Assembly: GCA_964638895.1 (NCBI GenBank)
Contig: CAZWYY010000001.1
Coordinates: 41,692-105,691, forward strand
Origin: JAFGGG01 sp964638895
Lineage (GTDB): Bacteria; Spirochaetota; Spirochaetia; SZUA-6; RPPD01
Direction: 5' to 3'
Length of the DNA stretch: 64,000 bases
Under the pieces are notes generated by a model. It was not told where the DNA came from. It was given only the letters and a program-made list of their open reading frames with translations, and ran no database searches. The position numbers and the translations under genes are program-made. Numbering within the stretch: the first letter of the stretch is position 1; each line of letters starts with the position of its first letter. This document shows positions 9,779 to 18,517 of the stretch, piece after piece.

Positions 9779-12088
9779 ATGAACAGTAAACGCTCTTTTT
9801 TTACCAAATGCCTTATATTACTCACGGCCATATATGGTCTTACGGGACCCGCCGCTTACGCGGACATTAGTTTTGCGGATTTGAAACTTTCAACCGGCAA
9901 TACCCTGTTGTTCAAGGCGCAAACCGATTTTCCCGGCTTTGGGAATTATAGTACCCTGTTTATGAGTGATTTACGGCAAAAAACAATTACACAGCTTACA
10001 TTCTTCCCTGAAAAAATAATGCTTTTGAACAATAACAGCGTGTTGCAGATTCAAAACAGGTTCGGCGTATTCAGAACCGAAGCGGGATTTAAGGACATTA
10101 AGGCGGTCAAGGTCTTTCCCGCCTTTGCCCAAGGGAATGAGATCGAAAGCGGCAAGATAAGTCCGGTAAAGGCGTCACCGGATGGGAGTTACGTGGTTTA
10201 TTTCAAGCCCCTCTCCGCCGCGTTCGGCAACCTGATGCTCTACGATTTCGAGACCAATAAGGAAATCGTCGTTTCTCAGAATATCGAGTTGAATCTTACC
10301 CGACCTCCGGTGCACTGGTCCGCTGACTCGTTTTATTTTGTATACTGCAAGGAAAATAAAATCTATTATTTTTCCATTGAGCAGCTGCGTAAAAACCGCG
10401 TGATCGCGGAGACCTACAGAAATATCGCGGAGGGCGGTATTTCCAATGTCAATTGGGACAATCTGGGAAACCTGTATTACATACACGACACCCTGGTATA
10501 CAGGCTTGCGGGCGGTGAGTTTTTTACCAGGGGGTTGTATATAAATTTCTTAAAGTTGGGAACCATCGTGGGAAAGATTCCCTTTCCCTTCGAAACCAAC
10601 TTCGACAGCTTCCGAATTTCTCCGGACGGTAAAAAGATTCTGTATAATAAGGGCGGGAAAAACATCTTTCTCTACCTCTTGAACCCCCTCGATTCGCAGT
10701 ACCAGGGGGCCATTACCAACCTGCCCTATCTTTACTTGCCGCAAAACGCCATGATTACTAAAATCATCTGGTCGGACGATGATTATATTACCCTGCTGGC
10801 CGAAAGACTGGAAAACGGCAAAACCAAAACCAGTCTTTACCGTATTGCAATCCCTATTCTGAATGAGAACAAGACTTTTGCTAAATTGAACATTGAGGAT
10901 GTAAAGGACATGTTCCTTTCAAGCGACGGGAAAAAGATCGTTCTGTTGAAACAGGACACGCTGGAGGTCTACGATTACCGGAGATGGAACAAACTGCATG
11001 AAATCAGCCATCCGCAGGTGCTGCAGGTGCTGTGGAAAACCGACTCCGAGTTGATAATCGCCGGGGCGTACTACATAGAGTTGTACAATATAAATACCAA
11101 AGCCCGGCAGTTCATCAGTCTTTCCCAGCCGGGGATTTTCGGCTTTTCTAAAACCGATAATCTTATTCTTACCAAAATAGATGCCGAGGTCTACAGCACC
11201 CCTGTGAATGAGGTTTCATGGCAGAACGCAAACGAGTATAACACGGCCGAAGCCCAGGTGGCCGGTGAAGATTATAGGGTCTATATAGAGAAGGTTGAAT
11301 ACGGAAACTATAAAAATATGATCATGGTACGCGACCTTAAAGGTCTTACCACCGTAACCCTTTTCCCTTTCAAAGAATTCATTTATGAAAGTTACCCGGA
11401 AAAGGAAACACCCATCGACTTTACCTTCTTTAATCACGGCTCCCGCATCAGGCGCAGGGAGGTCGCCCTGGTGTTTAACGCCATCGATTCTATTGAGGGG
11501 CTGCACCAGGTACTCAAAACCCTGTCACAGTACGGGCTGCGCTGTACTTTTTTCTTAAACGGCGAGTTTATCCGGCGTTACCCGGACTCGGTCAGGGAGA
11601 TTGCGGAATCCGGTCATGAGGTGGGCTCGCTGTTTTACGCCTATTTTAATATGACCGACGCCCGTTTTCAGGTTGACGAAGAGTTTATCAAGAAAGGTCT
11701 GGCGCGCAATGAGGATGAATACTACACGGTTTCCGGTAAGGAACTGTCCCTGCTTTGGCACGCCCCGTATTATTTTGTGAACTCCGAAATAATCAAGGCC
11801 TCCAAAGCCATGAATTACGCCTATATCGGACGGGATATCGATACCCTGGACTGGGTAACCAAGAATGACAAGAACATCAGCTCCGGGATTTATTTTTCTT
11901 CCGCCGACCTGGTGGAACGTATCATGAAGATGAAGAAACCCGGTTCCATAATTCCCATACGCCTTGGGACCCCTGACGGTGGAAGGGACGATTACCTGTT
12001 TCAAAGGGTTGATATTCTCATTAACGCCCTGCTTAAGCGTGGGTACGAGGTCGTAACGGTCTCCACCCTCATGGAGCATGCAAAATAA
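9779..12088 (+). CDS. Propeller-like protein with degenerate NodB domain
   Basis: A 769-residue exported protein. A signal peptide ends around residue 29 (TGPAAYADIS). About 520 residues of WD40/TolB-like repeats follow (motifs such as SPDGSYVVYFKP, ISPDGKKILYNKGG, LSSDGKKIVLL). A polysaccharide-deacetylase (NodB) fold starts at about residue 560. The fold is recognisable from LSQYGLRCTFFLNGEFIRRYP, the GHEVG turn and DTLDW. However, the catalytic TFDDG motif reads VFNAID, the two zinc histidines of the NHTYSH motif are replaced (SLFYAY), and RAPY reads HAPY. I infer a carbohydrate-binding or structural role rather than deacetylation. It precedes fliS but probably has separate transcription. 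Confidence 0.8.
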   Translation: MNSKRSFFTKCLILLTAIYGLTGPAAYADISFADLKLSTGNTLLFKAQTDFPGFGNYSTLFMSDLRQKTITQLTFFPEKIMLLNNNSVLQIQNRFGVFRTEAGFKDIKAVKVFPAFAQGNEIESGKISPVKASPDGSYVVYFKPLSAAFGNLMLYDFETNKEIVVSQNIELNLTRPPVHWSADSFYFVYCKENKIYYFSIEQLRKNRVIAETYRNIAEGGISNVNWDNLGNLYYIHDTLVYRLAGGEFFTRGLYINFLKLGTIVGKIPFPFETNFDSFRISPDGKKILYNKGGKNIFLYLLNPLDSQYQGAITNLPYLYLPQNAMITKIIWSDDDYITLLAERLENGKTKTSLYRIAIPILNENKTFAKLNIEDVKDMFLSSDGKKIVLLKQDTLEVYDYRRWNKLHEISHPQVLQVLWKTDSELIIAGAYYIELYNINTKARQFISLSQPGIFGFSKTDNLILTKIDAEVYSTPVNEVSWQNANEYNTAEAQVAGEDYRVYIEKVEYGNYKNMIMVRDLKGLTTVTLFPFKEFIYESYPEKETPIDFTFFNHGSRIRRREVALVFNAIDSIEGLHQVLKTLSQYGLRCTFFLNGEFIRRYPDSVREIAESGHEVGSLFYAYFNMTDARFQVDEEFIKKGLARNEDEYYTVSGKELSLLWHAPYYFVNSEIIKASKAMNYAYIGRDIDTLDWVTKNDKNISSGIYFSSADLVERIMKMKKPGSIIPIRLGTPDGGRDDYLFQRVDILINALLKRGYEVVTVSTLMEHAK

Positions 12089-12154
12089 AAAATATTTTAA
12101 CCAAAATCTATTGCAAAAGTTAGAGAAATTCGTAGATTTATACAGGAAGAGCCT

Positions 12155-12181
12155 TAAGTTAAAAATGGGCGGTGTCGATAT
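12155..12181 (+). promoter_or_regulatory. Sigma-28 (FliA)-like promoter of fliS
   Basis: TAAG at 12155-12158, exactly 15 bases, then GTCGATAT at 12174-12181. This compares with the flagellar sigma-28 consensus TAAA-N15-GCCGATAA. The predicted transcript start (about 12188) falls before the AAGGGAGG of fliS. Position and target gene support it; the sequence match is imperfect. Confidence 0.5.
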
Positions 12182-12222
12182 ATTAAATGGCAAGGAAGCC
12201 TTTTAAGGGAGGAAACAAGACC

Positions 12223-12651
12223 TTGAACAAGATGGATCCTATTCATTCCTACAAGGAAACGCAGATTAAGACCGCAACGCCCGCCAAACTCATCCTTATG
12301 CTTTATGATGGGGCTATAAAGTACATAAACATGGCCGTGGAAAAAATAGATAAAAAGTACAAAGCCTACGATGAGGTAAGCAACCATATTATTCGTGCCC
12401 AGGATATCGTAACCGAACTGATTGTCTCGATCAATTTTGAGAAGGGCGGAGAGATCGCCAAAAACCTGTTCAGCCTGTATATGTATATGAACCGCAGGTT
12501 GCTTGAGGCGAATATCAAAAAGAACAGCACGGTGCTTGAAGAAGTAAAAAAACTGCTGGTTGAGCTTCGTTCAGCCTGGGCCGAGATCGCAAACAAAGCG
12601 GGCGCCGAGTCGAATCAAAGTAACACCTCCAGTATAAATATCGCCGGGTAA
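12223..12651 (+). CDS. fliS: Flagellar export chaperone FliS
   Basis: Cytoplasmic chaperone that binds the C-terminus of flagellin and prevents premature polymerisation before export. About 142 residues. The family pattern is visible: SYKETQIKTATPAKLILMLYDGAIKYI, then helices with NHIIRAQDIVTELIVSIN and LFSLYMYMNRRLLEANI. I choose TTG 12223 because AAGGGAGG at 12205-12212 is 10 bases upstream. ATG 12187 would sit at or before the predicted sigma-28 transcript start and has no RBS, and ATG 12232 is also possible. The FlgN-like gene follows after 24 bases. The periplasmic flagella of spirochaetes fit this gene. Confidence 0.9.
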   Translation: MNKMDPIHSYKETQIKTATPAKLILMLYDGAIKYINMAVEKIDKKYKAYDEVSNHIIRAQDIVTELIVSINFEKGGEIAKNLFSLYMYMNRRLLEANIKKNSTVLEEVKKLLVELRSAWAEIANKAGAESNQSNTSSINIAG

Positions 12652-12675
12652 CGTAAGGCATGATAATGTAAGACA

Positions 12676-13134
12676 ATGACGCATACTCCCCAAAGCCAAG
12701 CAAAAACAACCATTGTTGAGAACCTTAAAAACATGCTTTTAAACCAACAGCAGAATATGCGGGATTACCTTGTTCTGTTGAAAAACGAGAAGACCGCGAT
12801 TTTAAAGACGGATCTTGATAAGATTGCATTGTACACCGAACTTGAAGGCCGGCATAATACGGCCATAACATCCGGGGCCAAGGCGCTTCTCAGTTGGAGT
12901 TTAAAGTATCAAAAGGAGGTTGCCCCGGCCGTCCGTGAGATCGAGGGACTCCGGGCCGGATTGGAGGCCCTACGCCAAAAAGCCCTTAAGGCCAACCTGG
13001 AGAATAAAAATCTGCTTAAAGAAAAACTCCAAGCCATAAAGAAGGAAATAGACGCTTTACCTTTCAGGAACTATATTGTAAGCTCACCGTACAAAAAAAT
13101 CGGAAAACCGAATTTTATAGATATTTCTTCATGA
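12676..13134 (+). CDS. FlgN-like flagellar chaperone
   Basis: A 152-residue, almost entirely helical, charged cytoplasmic protein with heptad-like spacing (residues about 10-130). FlgN-family proteins are short helical chaperones for the hook-associated proteins FlgK and FlgL. The N-terminal pattern here (LKNMLLNQQQNMRDYLVLLKNEKTAIL) fits that family. The position directly after fliS strongly supports a flagellar export role. It overlaps polA by the ATGA tetranucleotide, so polA is translationally coupled. Primary-sequence conservation in this family is low, hence the moderate confidence. Confidence 0.6.
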   Translation: MTHTPQSQAKTTIVENLKNMLLNQQQNMRDYLVLLKNEKTAILKTDLDKIALYTELEGRHNTAITSGAKALLSWSLKYQKEVAPAVREIEGLRAGLEALRQKALKANLENKNLLKEKLQAIKKEIDALPFRNYIVSSPYKKIGKPNFIDISS

Positions 13135-15833
13135 TTAAAGCGCTGTATTTAATCGACGGTTATAACCTCATTTACCAGGCGTACTACGCCTTTAAAAACA
13201 GGCCGCTTTATACTCCGGACGGCAGAAACTCATCCGCGGTATTCGGATTCTTCCGCTTCTTTTTCGCCCTGACACGGGAACGCCATCCCTCTCACCTGGC
13301 GGTTATCCTGGATTCCAAGACCGAAAACTTTCGTCATAAGGAATACCCCGCGTATAAGGCCCAACGGGACGCCACGCCTGAGGAGCTTCATCTGCAGATA
13401 GACACGATTGAGGAAATCCTTACGGCACTGGAAATATCCGTGCTGCGCTGCGAAGGCTATGAGGCCGATGATATTATCGCCACCCTGGCCCTGGAGTGCG
13501 GAAAACAGGGGTTCCCCTGTTTTATCGTATCCAAGGACAAGGATATCCTGCAGGTTGTGGGAGACCGGGTGATGGTGCTGCGCCAGCAGAAAGGTCGGGG
13601 AATTTTTGAAGAATGGGGTAAGGAAGAGGTGTATGCCAAAATGGGGGTGTATCCCGGCCAGATAAGGGATTTTTTGGCCCTGACCGGTGACCAGTCCGAT
13701 AACATTCCCGGCGTGCAGGGCATCGGTCCCAAATCCGCGCAGAAGCTGCTCGCACAGTTCGGAAGCTTTGACCGGATTTATGAGAAAATAGACGAGGTTA
13801 CCCCGGAAACCCAGAGACGGAAATTGCTTGAGTCAAGGCAGCAGGCCGAGCTGAGCAGAAAACTGGTAACCCTGCACACGGACGTGCCCGTGGACAGGGA
13901 TGTGGAACGTCTTGAGCTTGCCTCCCTCAATGTGGACGCGGCCATCCCACTTTTTGTCGAACAGGGCATGAAAACCCTTGTTCAGGAGCTGGGCGGGGAT
14001 GCGGAACAGGTGTCCGAGCTTACCAGCACAAAACCGGAAACCTACACGACCGTCACCACCGAGACGGAACTGGATCAATGGGTCGGTGAGGCGGCACGCG
14101 CGGGCATATTCGCTTTTGATGTTGAGACCGACAGCAAGAACGATATGCTGGCCGTACCCATAGGGTTTTCCCTCTGCCCCGCCTCCGGAAAGGCCTGTTA
14201 TATTCCCGTCAAGGCGCATGATGTCACGGTGCTGCCCGCGGAAACGGTCAAGGCAAGGTTAAAGGAACTTCTAGAGAACCCGAAACACAAAGTAATCGGA
14301 CAAAACATCAAATACGATTACAAGGTGTTAACGCGCTGGGGGGTCACCATAGGGCAGGTGTTCTTTGATACCATGATCGCGGCCTGGGTGCTGGAAAGCG
14401 GAAGCATGAGCGCCTACGGTATCGATAAGCTTGCCGAGAAATACCTGGGCCACAACACCATCAAATACACGGATCTTATTGAAAAAAAGAGCGGGAAACT
14501 GCTGTCCGATATTGATATAAGCAGGGCGACCGATTATGCGGCAGAGGACGCGGATATCACCTACAGGCTGTACCTGTGTTTTACGGAGTTGTTGCAGCAG
14601 GCGGGATTGGAATCCGTTTTTTATACGGTTGAGATGCCGATTATACGGGTGTTGGCTGAAATGGAGTTGAAGGGAATCCGGATATTACCGCAAAAACTGA
14701 AAAATTTAAGCAAACAGTATGAGGCCGACATGAGCGAACTGGAGCGGGAGGTGTATACCCTGTGCGGCAGGGAGTTTAACCTGAACTCCACCAAACAGCT
14801 GCAGGAGGTCTTGTTTGCGGAGCGGAAACTGAAGCCGGTAAAAAAAACAAAGACGGGGTACTCCACCGATACCCAGGTGCTGGAGATACTGGCCGCCGGT
14901 ACGGAGGACCCGGTGCCGCGCAAGATGCTGGAACACCGCTCCCTGGCCAAGCTAAAAAACACCTACCTGGACACCCTGCCCGGGTTGATCAACCCACAGA
15001 CGGGGAGGATTCATACCCAGTTCATCCAGACCGGAACATCAACCGGCCGGCTTTCCAGCAAGGACCCCAACCTGCAGAATATCCCCATCAGGGACGAGGA
15101 GGGCCGTAAAATCAGGGAGGCCTTTGTGCCGGCCGCGGGTTGTGTTTTTTTAAGCGCGGATTACTCCCAGATTGAGCTGGCCGTACTGGCCCACGTGGCC
15201 GACGACGCCCTGCTGATCCAGGCCTTTAACGAGGGCAGGGACGTGCATACCGAAACCGCCGCCATTATTTTCAATACAGGGCGCGAACAGGTAAGCCCCG
15301 AGCAGCGCAGGGTGGGAAAGACCATCAACTTCGGGGTGATATACGGCATGTCGTCATTCAGACTGGCCAGGGATCTGAAACTCAGTAAGAAGGACGCGGA
15401 GGATTTTATAAATTATTATTTTGCGAAATTCAGCGGCGTGCGCGCATATATAGATGAAACCGTCAAATCGGCCGAGCGGTCAGGGTATGTAAAAACCCTT
15501 ATGGGCAGAAGAAGGGAGATCCTTAATATCAACAGCAAGAACCGAATGGAGAAAATGGCCGCCCGACGCATAGCGGTAAACACCACGATCCAGGGCAGCG
15601 CCGCCGACATCGTCAAGTGCGCTATGCGTGATATCGCGGCTGAGCTTTCCCGGAACAGGCTGGAGACCTCCCTGATCCTCCAGGTTCATGATGAGCTTAT
15701 CTTTGAGGTGCCGGAACCGGAATTTGCCCGGGTAGAGCCCCTGGTAAAGAATGTAATGGAGAACATAGTCAAACTCAAGGTCAGGCTCAAGGTGAATATC
15801 GAAAAGGGTGAGAGCTGGGGAAACATACACTAA
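13131..15833 (+). CDS. polA: DNA polymerase I
   Basis: A 900-residue repair and Okazaki-fragment polymerase with all three activities apparently present. The 5'-nuclease domain (about 1-290) has IDGYNLIYQAYYA and TGDQSDNIPGVQGIGPKSA. The 3'-5' exonuclease domain (about 305-490) keeps its carboxylates in FAFDVETDS, GQNIKYDYKVL and YAAEDADITYRLY. The polymerase domain has motif A DYSQIELAVLAH, motif B RRVGKTINFGVIYG and motif C LQVHDELIFEVPE. In motif A the usual Arg after IEL is Ala. The ATG overlaps the preceding stop (ATGA), and coaE follows after only 2 bases, so the two are one transcription unit. Confidence 0.99.
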   Translation: MIKALYLIDGYNLIYQAYYAFKNRPLYTPDGRNSSAVFGFFRFFFALTRERHPSHLAVILDSKTENFRHKEYPAYKAQRDATPEELHLQIDTIEEILTALEISVLRCEGYEADDIIATLALECGKQGFPCFIVSKDKDILQVVGDRVMVLRQQKGRGIFEEWGKEEVYAKMGVYPGQIRDFLALTGDQSDNIPGVQGIGPKSAQKLLAQFGSFDRIYEKIDEVTPETQRRKLLESRQQAELSRKLVTLHTDVPVDRDVERLELASLNVDAAIPLFVEQGMKTLVQELGGDAEQVSELTSTKPETYTTVTTETELDQWVGEAARAGIFAFDVETDSKNDMLAVPIGFSLCPASGKACYIPVKAHDVTVLPAETVKARLKELLENPKHKVIGQNIKYDYKVLTRWGVTIGQVFFDTMIAAWVLESGSMSAYGIDKLAEKYLGHNTIKYTDLIEKKSGKLLSDIDISRATDYAAEDADITYRLYLCFTELLQQAGLESVFYTVEMPIIRVLAEMELKGIRILPQKLKNLSKQYEADMSELEREVYTLCGREFNLNSTKQLQEVLFAERKLKPVKKTKTGYSTDTQVLEILAAGTEDPVPRKMLEHRSLAKLKNTYLDTLPGLINPQTGRIHTQFIQTGTSTGRLSSKDPNLQNIPIRDEEGRKIREAFVPAAGCVFLSADYSQIELAVLAHVADDALLIQAFNEGRDVHTETAAIIFNTGREQVSPEQRRVGKTINFGVIYGMSSFRLARDLKLSKKDAEDFINYYFAKFSGVRAYIDETVKSAERSGYVKTLMGRRREILNINSKNRMEKMAARRIAVNTTIQGSAADIVKCAMRDIAAELSRNRLETSLILQVHDELIFEVPEPEFARVEPLVKNVMENIVKLKVRLKVNIEKGESWGNIH

Positions 15834-15835
15834 CC

Positions 15836-16423
15836 ATGGTAATCGGTGTTACGGGGAAATATTGTGCGGGCAAAAACACGGTGGTAAAGATCCTTAAGAC
15901 CTACAGCCTTCCGGAAATAGACGTGGATGCCGTGGGCCATGAGGTACTGGAGCAGGAAAAACAGGCTGTCGCTGCCGAGTTCGGCCCTTCGATTATCGGC
16001 CCGGCGGGCAAGATCGATAGGCGCAGGCTGGGCGACATGGTATTTGCCCGCAAAAAGCATATGCGCCGCCTTGAGAAGATCCTGCATCCCCTGATGAAGG
16101 TCCGCATCCGGCGTTTTGTCGACGCCCATAAGGACGGATGTGTGATTAATGCGGCGCTGCTGTTTAAATTGGACCTTCATTCCCTGTGTGATTTTGTGAT
16201 CATGGTGAAGGCCCGGTTTTTTACCCGCCTACGCAGGGCGGTACACAGGGACCGCCTGGGTTTCGGACGGGCGCTGCAAAGATTTTTTGCCCAGGGTCAA
16301 ATCTTCCCTAAATTAACACGGCCGGCGGTCGATATTTATTATGTATACAATAACGGCGGCGTGGAAGGGCTTAAAAAAAGGATTGCCGGGCTTGTAGCGC
16401 AAAGGAATCGAACGGAAGGGTAA
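15836..16423 (+). CDS. coaE: Dephospho-CoA kinase
   Basis: Last step of coenzyme A synthesis: ATP-dependent phosphorylation of dephospho-CoA on the 3'-hydroxyl of ribose. 195 residues, normal for the family. The P-loop is GVTGKYCAGKNTVVKIL, with KNT where most bacteria have KST. IDVDAVGHEVLE and RRRLGDMVFARKKHMRRLEKILHPLM are the expected CoA-binding and lid segments. It begins 2 bases after polA. The basic linker RFFTRLRRAVHRDRLG matches the lid region, where the family usually has R..RD. Confidence 0.9.
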   Translation: MVIGVTGKYCAGKNTVVKILKTYSLPEIDVDAVGHEVLEQEKQAVAAEFGPSIIGPAGKIDRRRLGDMVFARKKHMRRLEKILHPLMKVRIRRFVDAHKDGCVINAALLFKLDLHSLCDFVIMVKARFFTRLRRAVHRDRLGFGRALQRFFAQGQIFPKLTRPAVDIYYVYNNGGVEGLKKRIAGLVAQRNRTEG

Positions 16424-16428
16424 AAGAA

Positions 16429-17109
16429 ATGGAAAATCAAAAAATAATCTGGATTATCCTGTCGGTTACGGTGGCTGCGATCATTGTTCTCTTGGGCGGG
16501 CTGGTGTTACTTAAGGATGAGAGACTGACCGTGCAAACCGAGGAGAGTGCGGGAATTAATAACCCCATGTCACGTATTAATGCGGAAAGTTACGCGTTTG
16601 ATTATACGCGGGAGAACTACCCCCTAAGCGGACTGGAGCCGACCCTTGAGGAAGAGAATATAACCTCGGAAAAGGAGGTTATAGGGGAGGCGGAAGAAAC
16701 CCACGTAAAAAAAGAGCCGGAAGGTACGGCCGGGGAGGCCAAGGAAGAAAAGGAAAAACCTAAGGTAACACAGCCCAAACCCCGCAATAAAAACGCCTCT
16801 TACGCGCCCGAAACCTCAGGTCAGCCCGCCAAAACCCGTACCGTGCTGGTAAAGGAATATTGGATCCAGGCCGGATCTTATCAGGACAGGAGCAAGGCGG
16901 AACTACTCAACGATACGCTGTCCGCGAAGGGGCTTCCCGGCAGGATACTGACAAAAGATGTGAACGGACAAACCTTTTTCCGGGTCCGTATAGGACCTTA
17001 CAGCATAAAAAAAGAGGCGGAAAAGTTTTTAACCTGGATTAAAGTCCTTAAAGGGATGGAAAACAGTTATATATCCGAGGTAGCGGTAAAAAGAAAAGCA
17101 GTCAATTAA
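16429..17109 (+). CDS. SPOR-domain membrane protein
   Basis: A 226-residue bitopic inner-membrane protein. It has a short cytoplasmic start, a transmembrane helix (IIWIILSVTVAAIIVLLGG, about residues 6-26), a long charged Glu/Lys/Pro-rich periplasmic linker (about 40-130) and a C-terminal SPOR domain (about 143-220: EYWIQAGSYQDRSKAELLND, FFRVRIGPYSIKKEAEKFL). SPOR domains bind glycan strands stripped of peptide stems at division sites, so a role in cell division or wall remodelling is likely. It starts 5 bases after coaE and belongs to the polA-coaE transcription unit. Confidence 0.88.
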   Translation: MENQKIIWIILSVTVAAIIVLLGGLVLLKDERLTVQTEESAGINNPMSRINAESYAFDYTRENYPLSGLEPTLEEENITSEKEVIGEAEETHVKKEPEGTAGEAKEEKEKPKVTQPKPRNKNASYAPETSGQPAKTRTVLVKEYWIQAGSYQDRSKAELLNDTLSAKGLPGRILTKDVNGQTFFRVRIGPYSIKKEAEKFLTWIKVLKGMENSYISEVAVKRKAVN

Positions 17110-17172
17110 CCAACAGTCAATCTGGCAAGCCGACATCAAATCCACTATAATAAAATCAACCTGGAGAATGAT

Positions 17173-18495
17173 ATGCACTCCCAATGGAACGAGGTTGAGT
17201 TAAAATTACATGAGGATGCCCTGGTGCTTCAGACCACGCTGGACATTCTGGCGCATGATAGCAGGAACCTTTTTGCCAATATTTTTGCCCTCCTGCCGGA
17301 CCTGCCGGACAACAGTGTATCCAAGACACTGCATAAACATATAAGCGAGCTGTATAATCTTATTTCCGAGGCCCTGGGGTACATCAGTTTTGAGAAAAGG
17401 ATATTTTCCCTTGTTGATATGATCGAATCCATTTCTCTTGATAAAAACCGGACACCATTGGTCTCGTACGACAGAATAGAGTTCAGCTACAGGTCGCGCA
17501 AGCTGTTTTTTATTGAAACCGGCCGTGTTTTCAAAAACGTGCTGTATAATGTCATTGAAAACGCCTTAAAGTACTCTGATGAAAAAAGCAAGGTATTGAT
17601 CCGCCTGGAACGCGCAGCCAAGGATATCCGCATAGCCGTAATGGATTCGGGTATGGGTATCCCGGACAAGGAGAAAGCAAGGATTTTTGAGCGGTCCTAC
17701 CGGATCAAGTCCGTGAAAGGCATAGAGGGTTCCGGAAAAGGCCTGTGGATTGTGAAGAACATTGTAAATAAGGAGGGCGGCAGTATTTTGGTGGGGGACA
17801 ACCCGGGCGGAGGAACCATCATGACCATTGCCGTACCAGCGTTTCATATGGACAGCTTAAGCGACGGTTTTCATAAGCTTGAGGAATGGTATGGGCTGTC
17901 ACCCGAGGACATAGAAGAAAAAGCGAGGGTCATCGCGAAAATCCTGGAGATTGAGTTTCCTGATCTGGAGCAGGACATGGATTCCCTGGTATTTGCCAAC
18001 CTTCTTGACCAACTGAGGGGGGAATGCACCAAACAGGAGACCGGCAGGGTATGGTTGAGGCTGAACGATTTTAAACTGAAGAATCCCCGCGGTACATCCG
18101 TGTTGCTGGCGGATGATTCGCTTTATGTGCATTACAAGACCGCGCCCGCCCTGGTAAACGAAGGATTTTGTATTATCGGGTATGCCCTAAACGGAAGAGA
18201 GGCGGTAAGAAAGTTCGCGAAGCATAAACCGGAGATAGTGATTATAGACATCACTATGCCGGTGATGTCCGGAATCGAGGCGGCTAAAAAAATCGCCGGG
18301 CTCGAGCCTAAGGCAAAATTCGTATTCTCAACCGCGCTGGGAAATGACAAGCTCGTCCTGGATGAGCTGGAAGCCGTCTTCCCAGCCGGGAATTACCGGG
18401 TTATCGTCAAACCCTTCAGGCCCGAAGAGCTGATATGTGTGCTTAATTCCTTTTCAGAAAAAGCCGCCACCGACGGCTACAGTAAACAAGTTTGA
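17173..18495 (+). CDS. Soluble hybrid histidine kinase with C-terminal receiver
   Basis: A 440-residue cytoplasmic protein with no membrane segment. A putative phospho-acceptor His near residue 27 lies in ILAHDSRNLFANIFAL. A HATPase_c domain follows (about 115-225) with NVIENALKYS (N box), DSGMGIPDKEKARIFERSYR and GSGKGLWIVKNI. A linker of about 80 residues precedes a CheY-like receiver (about 305-435) with LLADDS, the phospho-acceptor Asp in VIIDITMPVMSG at about residue 358, and the Lys of VIVKPFRPEEL. It has CTGGAGAA before ATG. The input signal is unknown, since there is no recognisable N-terminal sensor domain. It ends inside a terminator hairpin facing cobO. Confidence 0.85.
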   Translation: MHSQWNEVELKLHEDALVLQTTLDILAHDSRNLFANIFALLPDLPDNSVSKTLHKHISELYNLISEALGYISFEKRIFSLVDMIESISLDKNRTPLVSYDRIEFSYRSRKLFFIETGRVFKNVLYNVIENALKYSDEKSKVLIRLERAAKDIRIAVMDSGMGIPDKEKARIFERSYRIKSVKGIEGSGKGLWIVKNIVNKEGGSILVGDNPGGGTIMTIAVPAFHMDSLSDGFHKLEEWYGLSPEDIEEKARVIAKILEIEFPDLEQDMDSLVFANLLDQLRGECTKQETGRVWLRLNDFKLKNPRGTSVLLADDSLYVHYKTAPALVNEGFCIIGYALNGREAVRKFAKHKPEIVIIDITMPVMSGIEAAKKIAGLEPKAKFVFSTALGNDKLVLDELEAVFPAGNYRVIVKPFRPEELICVLNSFSEKAATDGYSKQV

Positions 18496-18517
18496 GTAGA
18501 GGTCGGCGGCTTTTTCT
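18456..18517. terminator. Bidirectional terminator between convergent genes
   Basis: A perfect 13-bp inverted repeat: AGAAAAAGCCGCC at 18456-18468 and GGCGGCTTTTTCT at 18505-18517. T tracts lie outward on both strands, between the plus-strand kinase and minus-strand cobO. The left arm overlaps the kinase C-terminus. The loop is long at 36 bases. Confidence 0.65.
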
